A DNA stretch of 64,000 nt from Nonomuraea roseoviolacea subsp. carminata (lineage in GTDB: Bacteria > Actinomycetota > Actinomycetes > Streptosporangiales > Streptosporangiaceae). Below are positions 17,097 to 26,635 of the stretch, piece after piece. The number at the start of each line of letters is the position of its first letter. Position 1 is the first letter of the stretch. Under the pieces are notes generated by a model. That model had not been told where the DNA came from. It worked only from the letters and a program-made list of their open reading frames with translations, and searched no databases. Made by a program: the position numbers and the translations under genes. The DNA is taken from positions 8,593,001-8,657,000 of the forward strand of contig NZ_JAMZEC010000001.1 of the NCBI RefSeq assembly GCF_024172185.1, given 5' to 3'.

Positions 17097-17386
17097 CAGG
17101 CCTGCCCGTCGCCTTTGCCGCTCCGTCAGGTGTTCTGCAGGAGAGCGGCGGTGTGGCCGTGGCGCAGGAGGCGGCCGCGCACCCGCCTGGTGCCGGACGC
17201 CGGCCGGGCGAAACCGCTGTGCTCCTGCGGTCTCGCCCGGCCTGTCCAGGGCGGCACGAACGTGCCGGTGCCGGTGGTGGCGGCGCCCCATGAGCGCCCG
17301 AATGCCCCGGCTGGAGCTTGCACACGTAGACCGGCTGGCGCGCATGAGCGCCCTCCTGCAACGGCGCCCACTCGGCGTCGCAGTGA

Positions 17387-17692
17387 TCAGGGCGTTTCTC
17401 CGTGCGCGGTGTCACAGTTTGGCGGGCACTGGTGCTCGACGCCCTGCCCCTTGGCATCCTCGTGGGTGTCGCCTTCGGCCTTGGCGTTGTTGCCCTCGTG
17501 CTCGCCCGACTTCTCGTCGGGGTCGGGCGGCTGTGTGGTGGCCGTCAGCGGGGTCGGGTGGACCTGTGTGATGGACGCGGTGCCCGCGATGTCCGAGCGC
17601 ACCGTGGCGGAGGACGCGGCATTCGAGCCGAGTCCCAGCATGGTGATCGTGGCGACGGCAAGCGCGGCCAGGGTCATCAGAAATGTTCGCAT
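17387..17692 (-). CDS. Small secreted protein of unknown function
   Basis: About 101 residues. A signal peptide (MRTFLMTLAALAVATITMLGLGSNAASSA) precedes a low-complexity, acidic and His-containing mature part (TTQPPDPDEKSGEHEGNN...HQCPPNCDTAHGETP) with two Cys. ATG 17692 follows AAAGGAG; an ATG at 17716 would add eight residues. It diverges from the response regulator at 17834 and is a plausible target of that two-component system. Not recognised as any family. Confidence 0.6.
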   Translation of the reverse strand: MRTFLMTLAALAVATITMLGLGSNAASSATVRSDIAGTASITQVHPTPLTATTQPPDPDEKSGEHEGNNAKAEGDTHEDAKGQGVEHQCPPNCDTAHGETP

Positions 17693-17833
17693 CGTCCAGT
17701 CATCTCCTTTCGACATCGTGTCGACGAGTTACGACCGTAGCTCCGCGTTGATGTAAGGACGGTGAAGCGTCACGGCCGGGCTGACGCAGGGGCGTACACG
17801 GGCTCTACATGTGCGGGGCCTAGCATCGGTTAT

Positions 17834-18514
17834 ATGCGGGTGCTGGTGGTCGAGGACGACATCCGGATGGGTGTCCTGCTCCGGCGTGGCCTGGCGGAGG
17901 AGGGCTACGCCGTCGATCTCGCCACGGATGGCCAGAACGCCATCTGGCAGGTGTCCGAATGCGCCTACGACGTCATCGTGCTGGATGTGATGATTCCGGG
18001 CTATGACGGATTCGAGGTCTGCCGCCGGATGCGTGCCGCCGGGCGCTGGGCACCGGTGCTGATGCTGACCGCCCGTGACGCCGTGGCCGACCGGGTCCGA
18101 GGTTTGGACGCCGGCGCCGATGACTACCTGGTGAAACCGTTCTCCTTCAGCGAGTTGACGGCGCGGCTGCGGGCGGTGGTGCGGCGTGGCGCGCATGAGC
18201 GTCCCGCCGTGCTGCAGGTGGGCGATCTGCGGCTGGATCCGGCGTCTCGGCAGGCGTGGCGCGCCTTTGCGGAAATCGAGCTCACCGCGAAGGAGTTCGC
18301 GGTGCTGGAGCTGTTCCTGCGGCATCCCGGCGAGGTGCTGACCCGGACGCAGATCCTTGACCATGTGTGGGACTTCGCCTACGACGGCGTGTCCAATGTG
18401 GTTGACCAGTACGTCGGGCTGCTGCGCAGGAAGATCGACCAGCCTTTCGGGCGGAGCGATCTGCAGACCGTGCGCGGCTTCGGCTACCGGTTGCGAGAAC
18501 CGCGCGGAGGCTGA
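17834..18514 (+). CDS. OmpR-family response regulator
   Basis: A 226-residue regulator: receiver with MRVLVVEDD, phospho-acceptor Asp51 in VIVLDVMIPGYDG, LMLTARD and YLVKPFSF, then a winged helix with ELTAKEFAVLELFLRHPGEVLTR - VDQYVGLLRRKID - TVRGFGYRLRE. ATG 17834 follows TAGCAT at 17821-17826 by only seven bases, so the mRNA may be leaderless. The kinase gene starts one base after its stop. Confidence 0.93.
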   Translation: MRVLVVEDDIRMGVLLRRGLAEEGYAVDLATDGQNAIWQVSECAYDVIVLDVMIPGYDGFEVCRRMRAAGRWAPVLMLTARDAVADRVRGLDAGADDYLVKPFSFSELTARLRAVVRRGAHERPAVLQVGDLRLDPASRQAWRAFAEIELTAKEFAVLELFLRHPGEVLTRTQILDHVWDFAYDGVSNVVDQYVGLLRRKIDQPFGRSDLQTVRGFGYRLREPRGG

Positions 18515-18515
18515 C

Positions 18516-19883
18516 ATGCCGATAAGGGTGCGGCTGCTCGTCGTGTACCTCGTCGCCTCGACGGTGTTGGCCGTGTCCGGGGGGATCGTGTTCGAGCGGC
18601 AGCTGCGCGATGGTCTGATCACGTCGATGGACACTGCGCTGCAGGCGCGCGCGGGGGAGATCGCGCAGGTGGTGCCCGAGGCCGGCACCGAGTTGAACTT
18701 CCAGGACGAACCGGAACGTCTTACCTCCTCAAGGGCGACCTTCGCCCAGATCTTCGCCCCTTCTGGAGAGCTGGTTGAGGCATCGGAGGCGACCGGCCGG
18801 CGACCGCTGCTGAACGCCGCCGAGTTGGCCACCGCACGGCGCTCGGCCGGCTATCTCACCCGCCGTCTGAACGGCGAAGTGTTGCGGCTGCGGGCTGAGC
18901 CCGTGGCCCGCCCTACGGGAAAGTGGACCATTGTCGTCGGCGGGTCGCTGGAACCGTCGCAGAGCGCCATCGCCCGGGTACGCCGGGACTTGCTGGCGGC
19001 CGTCGCTGGCCTCGTCCTGCTCGGCACTGCCGGGGTGTGGCTACTGGCCGGCACGGCTCTGCGACCGGTGGAACGGATGCGGCTGGCGGCGGAGGACATG
19101 CATGTCCGAGACCCCGCGTCCCGTCTGGAAGTGCCGGCTACGCGTGATGAGATCGCTCGGCTGGGCCATACGTTCAACGATCTCCTTGCCCGCCTGCAGG
19201 AGGCCATGCGACGACAACGCCGGTTCGTCGCCGAGGCCGGGCATGAGCTGCGCAGCCCCTTGGCCGTCCTGCAGGCGGAGCTGGAACTCGCCGCCAAGCC
19301 GGGCCGTAGCCGGGCCGAGCTGGCCGCGGCGGTGGACAACGCCGCGGAGGAAAGCCGGCGCCTCAGCCGGCTCGCCGACAATCTGCTGTTCCTGGCGCAG
19401 AGCGATGAGGGTGTCCCGCTCGCCCGGCCGCAGCGGCTGCCGCTCGCTCCCATCCTGAGCAGGGCGGTGGACGCCGTCACCAAGCGCGCATGCCGGCGCG
19501 CTGTCGGCCTGCGAGTCGACGCCCCAGCCGGTATCACCGCCGACATCGACCCGGACCGGCTACGCCAGGCCCTGGACAATCTCCTGGACAACGCGCTCCG
19601 CGCCACGCCGCCGGGTGGTGACATCATCGTCCGCGCGCGTCGCCAGGACGGCCGGATCCTTATCGAGGTGATCGATTCCGGGCCCGGTTTCCTTGAGGGC
19701 TTCCTTCCTTCCGCGTTCGAACGGTTTCGCCGTGCCGATAACACCCGCACCCGCGACGGCGAGGGCGCGGGGCTGGGCCTGGCGATCGTGCAAGCCGTGG
19801 CCGAAGCTCACGAAGGGAGCGCCGAGGCGGCGAATCAGCCGGCGAGCGCAGGGGCCGTGGTTCGCATCATCCTGCCGCGGTGA
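18516..19883 (+). CDS. Sensor histidine kinase, partner of the response regulator upstream
   Basis: A 455-residue kinase: first helix LLVVYLVASTVLAVSGG, an extracytoplasmic loop of about 140 residues, second helix LLAAVAGLVLLGTAGVWLLAGTAL, HAMP (LRPVERMRLAAEDM), HisKA RRFVAEAGHELRSPLAVLQAE with His near residue 243, ATPase N-box LDNLLDNALRATPPGG and DSGPGF/GAGLGLAIVQAVAEAH. It follows the regulator by one base, a standard two-component operon. Confidence 0.92.
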   Translation: MPIRVRLLVVYLVASTVLAVSGGIVFERQLRDGLITSMDTALQARAGEIAQVVPEAGTELNFQDEPERLTSSRATFAQIFAPSGELVEASEATGRRPLLNAAELATARRSAGYLTRRLNGEVLRLRAEPVARPTGKWTIVVGGSLEPSQSAIARVRRDLLAAVAGLVLLGTAGVWLLAGTALRPVERMRLAAEDMHVRDPASRLEVPATRDEIARLGHTFNDLLARLQEAMRRQRRFVAEAGHELRSPLAVLQAELELAAKPGRSRAELAAAVDNAAEESRRLSRLADNLLFLAQSDEGVPLARPQRLPLAPILSRAVDAVTKRACRRAVGLRVDAPAGITADIDPDRLRQALDNLLDNALRATPPGGDIIVRARRQDGRILIEVIDSGPGFLEGFLPSAFERFRRADNTRTRDGEGAGLGLAIVQAVAEAHEGSAEAANQPASAGAVVRIILPR

Positions 19884-20149
19884 CCGGCAGAGGCAACCAT
19901 CGCCTTCCCAGAGCGCAAGACCCGCGTCTGACGCTCAGCCTTCGACCATGGGTGCGGTCCGGTACGCGCGCCATCCGCGCCGCCACGATCAACCGCCCGC
20001 TTCGCCCCTTTTCGACTGGGCACGCGACCTGCATGTTCGTTCGGCACGCGGCATCATCGCGCGCCCGGCTCTGTGGCCACGCGACGAACTCCTAAAAGAT
20101 CTTCCTGTGCGTCCAGGTTTCCGCAGAGCCGGTGAGCCTCGGCGGCCGG

Positions 20150-21304
20150 TCATCGGAACACGCCGGTGTGGCCGAGGGAGTAGCGTCCGGGCTGGGGGTA
20201 GAAGCAGAGGCCGTGCGGCCCCTGGCCGACTTTGATCTTGTGGAGGAGTTTGCCGGTTTCGGTGGAGAAGACGTAGACGACTCCGTGGTACCTCCCGGAG
20301 AGCCAGAGCTGCTTGCCGTCCGCCGACACCCCGCCCATGTCGGGTGAGCCGCCGCCTGGGATCCGCCATCGTTCGACCACCTTGCGACGGGTGAACGAGA
20401 CGACGGAGACCGTCCCCTCGCCCCGGTTGGAGACGTAGAGCAGCCGCGAGTCCCTGCTGACGTACAGGCCGTGCGCGCCCTTGCCGGTGCGCAGGAAGCC
20501 CACCTGCCGGAAGGTGGTGGCGTTGATGATCCACACGCCGCCCGCCATCATGTCGGCGACGTAGAAGCGGCGGCCGTCGGGCGAGAGCTTGACGTCCTGC
20601 GGCATGTTCCCCGCCCGCACGCTGATCACCTTCTTCACGCGGTGGCGCCGCCAGTCGATCGCCACGAGCTGGCCGGAGAACTCGCAGCTGGCCAGGAAGA
20701 CGGATCCGTCGGCGGTGAAGTCGCCGTGGTTGACGCCCCTGCACGGCAGGTCGAGGGAGCGGATCAGGCGCATCGTGTGCGGGTCGCGGAAGTCGAGGCG
20801 GTTGTTGCGTTCGGCCATGACCAGGGCGTACGAGCCGTCGGGGGTGAAGTACAGGTTGTACGGATCGCCCACGGGCACCGGCTTGCCAGGGCGGCCCGTG
20901 ACCGGGTTGATGGGGGTGAGCCGGTTGCCCTTGTTCTCGTTGACCCACAGCGTCTTCAGGTCCCAGGAGGGCACGACGTGCTGGGGCAGGGCGCCGACCC
21001 GGTAGCGGTGCACAACGCGGAAGGTTCGCGGGTTGATGACGTCCACCGTGTTCGACTCGCTGTTGGGGACGTACACGCGAGGGGTCAGGTTCTTGACCCG
21101 CGGGCTGAGCATTCCTGGCCTGTCATGGGCGTAGACGTCAGTGGGTGTTTCGCGCGCGGGTGCCTGGACGTGCTGCTGCCGCGGTGGCGACCGCAGCGGC
21201 GACGCGGACTCGGGGACCGCCCCCATGGGGGCGGGCGGCGCACCGCAGGAGGCCGCGGCGATGGCGGTCGCAACCACCATGCTCGTCATCCACCGCAGTC
21301 GCAT
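20150..21304 (-). CDS. YVTN-type beta-propeller lipoprotein
   Basis: A 384-residue surface lipoprotein. The signal ends in the lipobox AASC with Cys20; a Pro-rich linker follows. The rest is repeated propeller blades of the YVTN/YncE type: RVYVPNSESNTVDVINPRTF, YALVMAERNNRLDFRDP, RRFYVADMMAGGVWIINATTF, RLLYVSNRGEGTVSVVSF and LWLSGRYHGVVYVFSTETG. Such proteins are usually binding scaffolds or, rarely, dehydrogenases; no catalytic residues are evident. ATG 21304 places the signal peptide correctly. Stands alone, about 200 bp from the next gene. Confidence 0.85.
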   Translation of the reverse strand: MRLRWMTSMVVATAIAAASCGAPPAPMGAVPESASPLRSPPRQQHVQAPARETPTDVYAHDRPGMLSPRVKNLTPRVYVPNSESNTVDVINPRTFRVVHRYRVGALPQHVVPSWDLKTLWVNENKGNRLTPINPVTGRPGKPVPVGDPYNLYFTPDGSYALVMAERNNRLDFRDPHTMRLIRSLDLPCRGVNHGDFTADGSVFLASCEFSGQLVAIDWRRHRVKKVISVRAGNMPQDVKLSPDGRRFYVADMMAGGVWIINATTFRQVGFLRTGKGAHGLYVSRDSRLLYVSNRGEGTVSVVSFTRRKVVERWRIPGGGSPDMGGVSADGKQLWLSGRYHGVVYVFSTETGKLLHKIKVGQGPHGLCFYPQPGRYSLGHTGVFR

Positions 21305-21506
21305 GCCCCTCAGCCTAGAAAGGCGCGCGGCAACGCTGGCCGATACTGAGGTCAACGTCACGATCGCACAAGGCCAACGTATGGCATCTCTCTTTTGCTG
21401 CGGCTAAAACCTTGGCCGAAGGAGGACTGCAGCGCATGGCCGCGCGCACCCTGGTCGTGAGTCGCGATCTCGACACTGATGCCGCCACCCGTCCGTACAA
21501 CGAGGT

Positions 21507-22986
21507 CTACGCCATCGTCGGTGCTCTGGTGCAGGGTGCGAAGCGGGCCTTCCAGCGGCCGGGCAGGTCGGTCTGCCTCCAGGCTCTGGCATACGGCGGC
21601 AGGGGCACGCTGGTGTGGACCATGACCAGCCGGTTTCCGCGTTCCATGGCCTGGCGGATGCCGGCCGGAAGGCGGTCGGGGAACCGCTGGGCGATGGCCA
21701 GCGCGTCGCAGCCGAGCAGGTATCCCATCTGCGCGCCAGCCTGGCCGTAGATCACGCAGGGCGGGCGCACCCCCAGGCGGCGCAGCTCCTCCACAGCCAG
21801 GCCCATCCGCGCCCTGTCCCGGAGGGTGTGGGCCGCTATCCGATGCGCGTACGTGCCTTGGAGCGTCAGGTGGGCGAGCACCCCGACGGCCAGCAGCACG
21901 ATGACCGGAACCCACCACCGGCCGCGCGGTCGCAGCGCCGTTACGGCCCCCGCGACCGGCAGCGACAGCAGGGCATATGCCGGCATCAGGAAGCGCGGAG
22001 CGACGTAACCGACATAAAACAGGTACGGTAGAGCGATCGTGACACCGGTGATCGTGGCCAGCAAGACGGGGCCGAGACGGTGAGCACGCCGGGCCAACCA
22101 CAGGCCGAGGACGGTCATCGCGGGGATGGCCAGCGCCCATGCCAGCGCGACCGGCGAGACGTCACCGCATTTCACGCCGAACCGGCACAAAGACGGGCCG
22201 TCCAACGCCCGCGCATGCTCCACAAGGGACACGGTCAGGCCGGTCACGTTGGCCTTGCTCGCCTCGCGCAGCCGGGCGGCGATGCCACCGTAACTCAGTT
22301 CCGCCTCCACCAGCCACTGCCCCCAGCCGACGGCCAGTCCCACCACGATGGCGGCGAGCGGTACGAGCGCGCGCCGCCCGAGCACAACGAGTGCCGCGCA
22401 GGCGAGCGGCAGCGACAGGAACAGCGCATCCGAGGGCCGCATCAACGACACGACGGCCAGCGATCCGGCCAGCCCGGCCGGCACCCCCCCAGGAACGGGT
22501 GACCGGCTCGGCGGGGCCGATCACCGCGTGTCCAGAGCGGCCGATGGTGATCCCGGCGACCGAGCGGGAGCGGACGGCCAGCACGACCAAGCCGGTGACC
22601 GCGACCCCGCCAAGCGCGACGTACAAATTCGGCATGGCCTCGTTACCATAGAACAGCGACAACCAGCACCCGCCGAACAGCAGCGCCGCGAGCGGAACGG
22701 ACCGCTCAGCGCGCACGCGCACCCAGACGAGGAACGCGCCGAACAGGGCAAGGGAGGACACCGCGGTCAGAAAAAGGCGCAACGCGAACACCGAGTCGGT
22801 CACCGCCACCACCGGGGCGACCAGCAGCGGAACCTCCCGCGCGCGGGGCGCGCTGAAGGGCGCAGGCGGCGCGTGGGCCGCGTACTGGCTCGCGTAGATG
22901 GCCTCGTCCCAGCCGATGCCCATCCGAGGTGAGACCACCACGAGCTGCGCCACACCGTACAGGACGCTGACCAACGCGAGGAGCAC
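21507..22986 (-). pseudogene. GT-C-like multi-pass membrane protein, frameshifted at a C7 tract
   Basis: The N-terminal part (GTG 22986) has RMGIGWDEAIYASQYAAHAPPAPFSAPRARE, the acidic first loop typical of GT-C or phospholipid-linked glycosyltransferase-like proteins, then helices to about 22500. The rest (AGLAGSLAVVSLMRPSDALFLSLPLA to the end at 21507) is in another frame. The break falls at a run of seven C (22494-22500), so slippage or a base-calling error is likely. The combined length is about 490 residues. A C-terminal periplasmic part includes PPCVIYGQAGAQMGYLLGC. Confidence 0.65.
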
Positions 22987-23234
22987 GGTCGGATGTCGCC
23001 ACGGAACGCCACATCAAGGCGACGGCCGCTGGCGCACGCGGGCGAGTGGCCGTCATGCTGAACTCCGAGCTAGGCAGACGAACGTCGCCTACCCGAGCCC
23101 ACCTACCGCGACACAGCGGGGACCGTTGCGCCTGTCCACCTTTGTTCGGATATGACGGGTGCGCTGACCAGGTATTTCGCCATCTTTTACCCCCGAGTGG
23201 CCATCCCTGCCAATCGGCGCCGATGGTGCGCCTT

Positions 23235-23465
23235 CCGTATGTCCGGTCTGTGGTCTGGGGAGCCGGCCAGCATCAAGCTGTCGGACCTGAACATCATCTG
23301 CGTCGTGCTCGCTGCGGCGTCGAGGAACTCTTCATCCCCGACTCCGGCAAGGTCCAGCGTCCCACCGAGGAAACACCCGACCAGCCCGCTGCAGCGTCAT
23401 CGTCGTCCGGTGGGCCGGCGGTGACGCCCAAACGCCGAGATGGCAGGCCGCTCCCACCGCCGTGA
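23235..23465 (+). pseudogene. Truncated, frameshifted copy of the XRE regulator at 27660-27986
   Basis: RMSGLWSGEPASIKLSDLNIICVVL in one frame, then CGVEELFIPDSGKVQRPTEETPDQ and VTPKRRDGRPLPP in the next. Each half closely matches the gene at 27660 (MSGLWSGEPASIKLDDLDVICAVL, CGVDELLIPEPDKVKRTDE, VTPRRRDGRSLPP). The first 35 residues are missing. It shows that an integrase-type cassette existed here in a second, decayed copy. Confidence 0.75.
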
Positions 23466-23672
23466 CCGAAGCCCGGATCAAACCAGGTAAGCCGGGCGTC
23501 CTCGATACATCACCCGGATCGCTTCAGCCACCTGCGGCGACAGCTCCGGCCACGGACGCGGCTGCACAGACACCGAAACACTCCAACCGCAGCCGGGATG
23601 AGGGGAAACGGCCGCCCTTCATGATCCACGCCAGCTACCGCCAAGTCACGGACCACACCCCACGCGCGCCAC

Positions 23673-23888
23673 GAGTTAGCCAGCAGGGTCAAGGGCAAGG
23701 ACAAGCCCGAGTCCCAGAAGCAGGCCAACCGCGCCCACGCCAAACTCCGAGGACCCGGTGAGCGCGCGAACGCCCAGCTGAAGAGCTGGAAGATCCTCCG
23801 AAAGCTCCGCTGCAGCCCGTCCAAGGCTGGTCACCTGTGCAAGGCCATCGCCGTCCTTCAAAACCACCGCATCGCCCAAGCGGCGTGA
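23673..23888 (+). pseudogene. C-terminal fragment of an IS5-type DDE transposase
   Basis: An open stretch ends at TGA 23888 and reads QKQANRAHAKLRGPGERANAQLKSW, then KILRKLRCSPSKAGHLCKAIAVLQNHRIA. The H-x-x-x-E-x-x-x-(A/Q)-LK-W-KIL pattern is the end of the DDE_Tnp_4/IS5-like catalytic core, with the final Glu in GERANAQLK. The start and the rest of the transposase are absent. Confidence 0.6.
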
Positions 23889-24219
23889 GGATGAAATGAG
23901 TTCACTGATCGAGATCTGTCGGTAAGCCGATTTCCGGATCCGCTTGTTTTAAACCGACGCGACCCATTTTTCCGAGAATTGGCATTCAAGCCTATTAGTG
24001 AATACTGCCGCAGTCAGACCGCCAGCCTCGAACCCTGGCGCCCTCTTGCATGTCCGAACTACCGCAAAAGCGAGACACAGCCCCTTCTCGCCTGACCGAT
24101 CCGGCAGGATAGGCGGCCAGATCAAATACTGACAGCCGTTGGTATGGACTTACAAATGTCGCACGCGGCCACAAAGAGTTACACCCGAAACGCATGGTAC
24201 GCCTGACAGGGCCCCTGGA
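23889..24219. other. No gene seen upstream of the beta-helix gene
   Basis: About 330 bp, clearly more AT-rich than its surroundings near 23930-24010. No convincing open frame or promoter could be fixed by eye; it should contain the promoter of the beta-helix gene. Confidence 0.4.
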
Positions 24220-24252
24220 GCCCACGGTTTCGTCTCCCACGAAACCGTGGGC
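24220..24252 (+). promoter_or_regulatory. Strong hairpin in the leader of the beta-helix gene
   Basis: GCCCACGGTTTCGT (24220-24233), loop CTCCC, and the exact inverse (24239-24252). It ends 30 bases before ATG 24283. It could be an attenuator, an mRNA-stability element or the terminator of an upstream transcript. Confidence 0.6.
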
Positions 24253-24282
24253 CCCCTTGGAACCGAACAGGAAAGGAAACGT

Positions 24283-25452
24283 ATGAAAATGCGTCTCATG
24301 CTCGCTGGAACAGCTGCGGCGGCGAGCCTCAGCCTGTGGTGCGCCACGCCAGCCATGGCCGACCAAGCAGCTTTGAAGGTGTCCGTAGACTGCGGCGACG
24401 TCATTGGGCTCATCAACGCCATCGTTCTGGTGAACGCGAACCCCCAGGGCGGCACGGTCACGCTGGCCGAGGACTGCGCCTATCGCTTCGAAGACGACTT
24501 CGCGGACTCGGGCAACGCTCTACCGGCCATTACCGGAAAAGTCAGCATCATCGGCGACGACTCGACCCTGATCCGCTCGTCGCGAGCCGGAGTGAACCTG
24601 TTCCGTATCCTCGCGGTCAACGAGAACGCCGAGCTGACTCTTAAGGACGTCACCGTGACCGGTGGCGACACCGAGGGAGACGGCGGCGGCATCGCCAACG
24701 AGGGCAAGCTGTGGCTCTTCTACAGCACCGTCGCCGGAAACCAGGCCGGCGGCGACGGCGGGGGCATCTCCAATGAAGGCGGCACCGTCACCCTTTATGG
24801 CAGTCGCGTGCTGACCAATGTGGTCACAACCCCGGTCCTGGGCGAGGCCGGGGACGGCGGCGGCCTCAGCAACAACGCGGCCGGCATCCTGATCCTCAAA
24901 AAGACGAAGGTCACGGGCAACACGGCGGACGAGGACGGCGGCGGCATCCAGAATCAGGGCACGCTCTTCCTGGAGCGGACCGACGTCGAGAACAACGAGG
25001 CTCGCGACGACGACGGCGGCGGCCTCAACAATCTCGGCACCGCGACGATCAAGGACAGTGAGTTCGAGCAGAACTGGGCCGGCCTCGAGGGTGGCGGCAT
25101 CAACAACAGCGAGGACGGGACGCTGTCCATCAGCGGTACGTCCTTCGAGGAGAACGTCTCCGGCCAGGATGGCGGCGGCATCAACAACGAAGGCACCGCG
25201 ACCCTGAACAAGAGCGTGGTCGAGGAGAACCAGGCCGGCCGCGACGGCGGCGGCATCAACAACGAGCAGGACCCGCAAGCCGACCAGACCCTGCTGACTC
25301 TCGCAGACAGCAAGGTCACGGAGAACCGGGCGGCCAGAATCGGCGGCGGCATCAACAACTGGCTCGGTGCCAAGGTTACGCTCCTGTACACCAAGATCTT
25401 CAAGAACAGGCCCACCAACTGCGCGGGGATCGTGCCCGGCTGTAAGGGATGA
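24283..25452 (+). CDS. Secreted right-handed beta-helix repeat protein
   Basis: A 389-residue exported protein: signal peptide MKMRLMLAGTAAAASLSLWCATPAMA, then a short entry domain with Cys pairs (VDCGDVIG, AEDCAYRF), then about nine coils each marked by GGG(I/L)xN (for example GDGGGIANEG, GDGGGISNEG, DGGGLNNLG, EGGGINNS, DGGGINNEG) spaced by about 35 residues, and a C-terminal Cys pair (NCAGIVPGC). This resembles polymorphic/parallel beta-helix surface proteins; a role in adhesion or polysaccharide binding is only a guess. ATG 24283 has AAAGGAAA upstream. It ends just before a clear terminator and is the only intact gene in a zone of debris. Confidence 0.85.
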   Translation: MKMRLMLAGTAAAASLSLWCATPAMADQAALKVSVDCGDVIGLINAIVLVNANPQGGTVTLAEDCAYRFEDDFADSGNALPAITGKVSIIGDDSTLIRSSRAGVNLFRILAVNENAELTLKDVTVTGGDTEGDGGGIANEGKLWLFYSTVAGNQAGGDGGGISNEGGTVTLYGSRVLTNVVTTPVLGEAGDGGGLSNNAAGILILKKTKVTGNTADEDGGGIQNQGTLFLERTDVENNEARDDDGGGLNNLGTATIKDSEFEQNWAGLEGGGINNSEDGTLSISGTSFEENVSGQDGGGINNEGTATLNKSVVEENQAGRDGGGINNEQDPQADQTLLTLADSKVTENRAARIGGGINNWLGAKVTLLYTKIFKNRPTNCAGIVPGCKG

Positions 25453-25484
25453 CACAGTCGCCGGGTAAGTGACGGCCGCATGAG

Positions 25485-25515
25485 CAGGCCCCAAGGAAAA
25501 TCTCCTTGGGGCCTG
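25485..25515 (+). terminator. Terminator hairpin after the beta-helix gene
   Basis: CAGGCCCCAAGGA (25485-25497), loop AAATC, and the exact inverse (25503-25515), followed by TTGTCATT. It lies 33 bp after the stop codon and has a 13-bp perfect stem. Confidence 0.8.
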
Positions 25516-25518
25516 TTG

Positions 25519-26635
25519 TCATTGGGCCATACGGCTCGCGCGGGAGGCGGTGCCCGAGCGGCAGGCCTCACGCTGATCGAGCTGCCGCGCACCGCCGACC
25601 TCCCACACCCCGATGCCGCTGCCGCGCCAGATCCAGGAGGCGTACGCGACCCGCATCGCCCAGCTGCCGGACGGAGCCCAGCTGATGATCCTGGTCGCCG
25701 CCGTTGAGGGCACCGGCGACGTGGGTACCGTGCTGCGGGGGTAGCGGCCCAGGTGCTCCAGGACGGCGCCGAGGTTGTGGTGGGCGACGGCGGCCTCCCG
25801 ATGCTTGCCGGCCTGCTCGGCGGCGGTGGCGGCCAGGGTGTGCAGCTCAGCGGTGTCGGTCAGGCAGTGGCGCAGTCGCAGCGGCTGGGTGAGCGCCGCG
25901 GGCAGCCGCCAGGCAGCGTCCATGCCATGCTCCGCGGCGTGGCGGGTGGCTGCCATCATGTTCTCGTGCTCGTCCTGCAGAAACGCGCGTCTGGCGGCCC
26001 GAGCGGCCTGCTCCTCGCCCTCGCTCTCAGTGGCGCCCTCGCCCCCGGTGTCAGTGTCGGTGTCACTGTCCGGGGTGAGGTCATCGGGGACGATCAGCTC
26101 CTGCAGTTTGCCGACCGAGGTGGCCGACAAACGTGCCACAGTCGTCTCGGTGAACTGCCGCTCGAACATCGATTCCGCCGCGCCCAGGACCCGCTCGATC
26201 CGGGTCGTCTTTGGCGGCTCGATCCGGTCCTCACGGCAGCGCGTCAGCAGTGCGCTCCGCAGCCGGTCCCGCGACATCTCCACCGGACAGATCTTGTCCG
26301 CCAGCCAGTCCGCGAGCTTGTCTTCATCGCCCATCGTCGGCTCTCGGAAGCTGTGTAAGTTCCGGATCTGCGCCCGATGATTCTTGATCGTCCGGCCTGA
26401 CCAGTCATAGGAGGCGAACAAGGCCGCGTCGACCTTGACCTGCCCAGCCATGAACTCCACCGCCGGCCGCGGGATGTCCTCCCGGGCGAGGAAACCGCGC
26501 CTCCAACTCGAAGAACTTGAGCATCAGCCCGAAGCCCAAGCGCGTGGCCCCGGACTTGTTCGCCAACAAGGCGAGCTCCTCCTCATCCAGCGTCCAGCAC
26601 TCGATCAGGTCTTCCAGCTCCCACTCACGTCTCAC
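25519..26635 (-). pseudogene. Chimeric remnant: N-terminus of a second Tn3 TnpA joined to a TPR/NB-ARC regulator fragment
   Basis: From 26635 the frame reads MRREWELEDLIECWTLDEEELALLANKSG and GFGLMLKFFELEARFP, the start of a Tn3 transposase; after a shift near 26480 it resumes as MAGQVKVDAALFASYDWSGRTIKNHR...LADWLADKICP...ERQFTETTVARLSATSVGKLQELI. Around 26080 it changes, without a stop, into an acidic linker and then HGMDAAWRLPAALTQPLRLR...GKHREAAVAHHNLGAVLEHLGRY, typical of AfsR/NB-ARC-TPR regulators. Transposase catalytic residues are absent. It is not related closely to the tnpA at 4796. Confidence 0.65.
25567..25743 (+). pseudogene. Fragment of a LuxR-family ATPase regulator
   Basis: LTLIELPRTADLPHP in one frame and then PLPRQIQEAYATRIAQLPDGAQLMILVAAVEGTGDVGTVLRG in the next. 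The pattern L-x-ELPR ... PLP-x-x-x-x-x-AY-x-x-R-x-x-x-LP ... LL-x-AA-x-x-TGD-x-x-TVLR is the middle of the AAA domain in large LuxR regulators. Only about 60 codons remain. Confidence 0.5.

Noticed and set aside
17286-17400. Minus-strand text VYVCKLQPGHSGAHG resembling a small zinc-binding motif.
   Set aside because: The surrounding frame overlaps the M56 peptidase gene, has no plausible start or family match, and is too short to support a gene.
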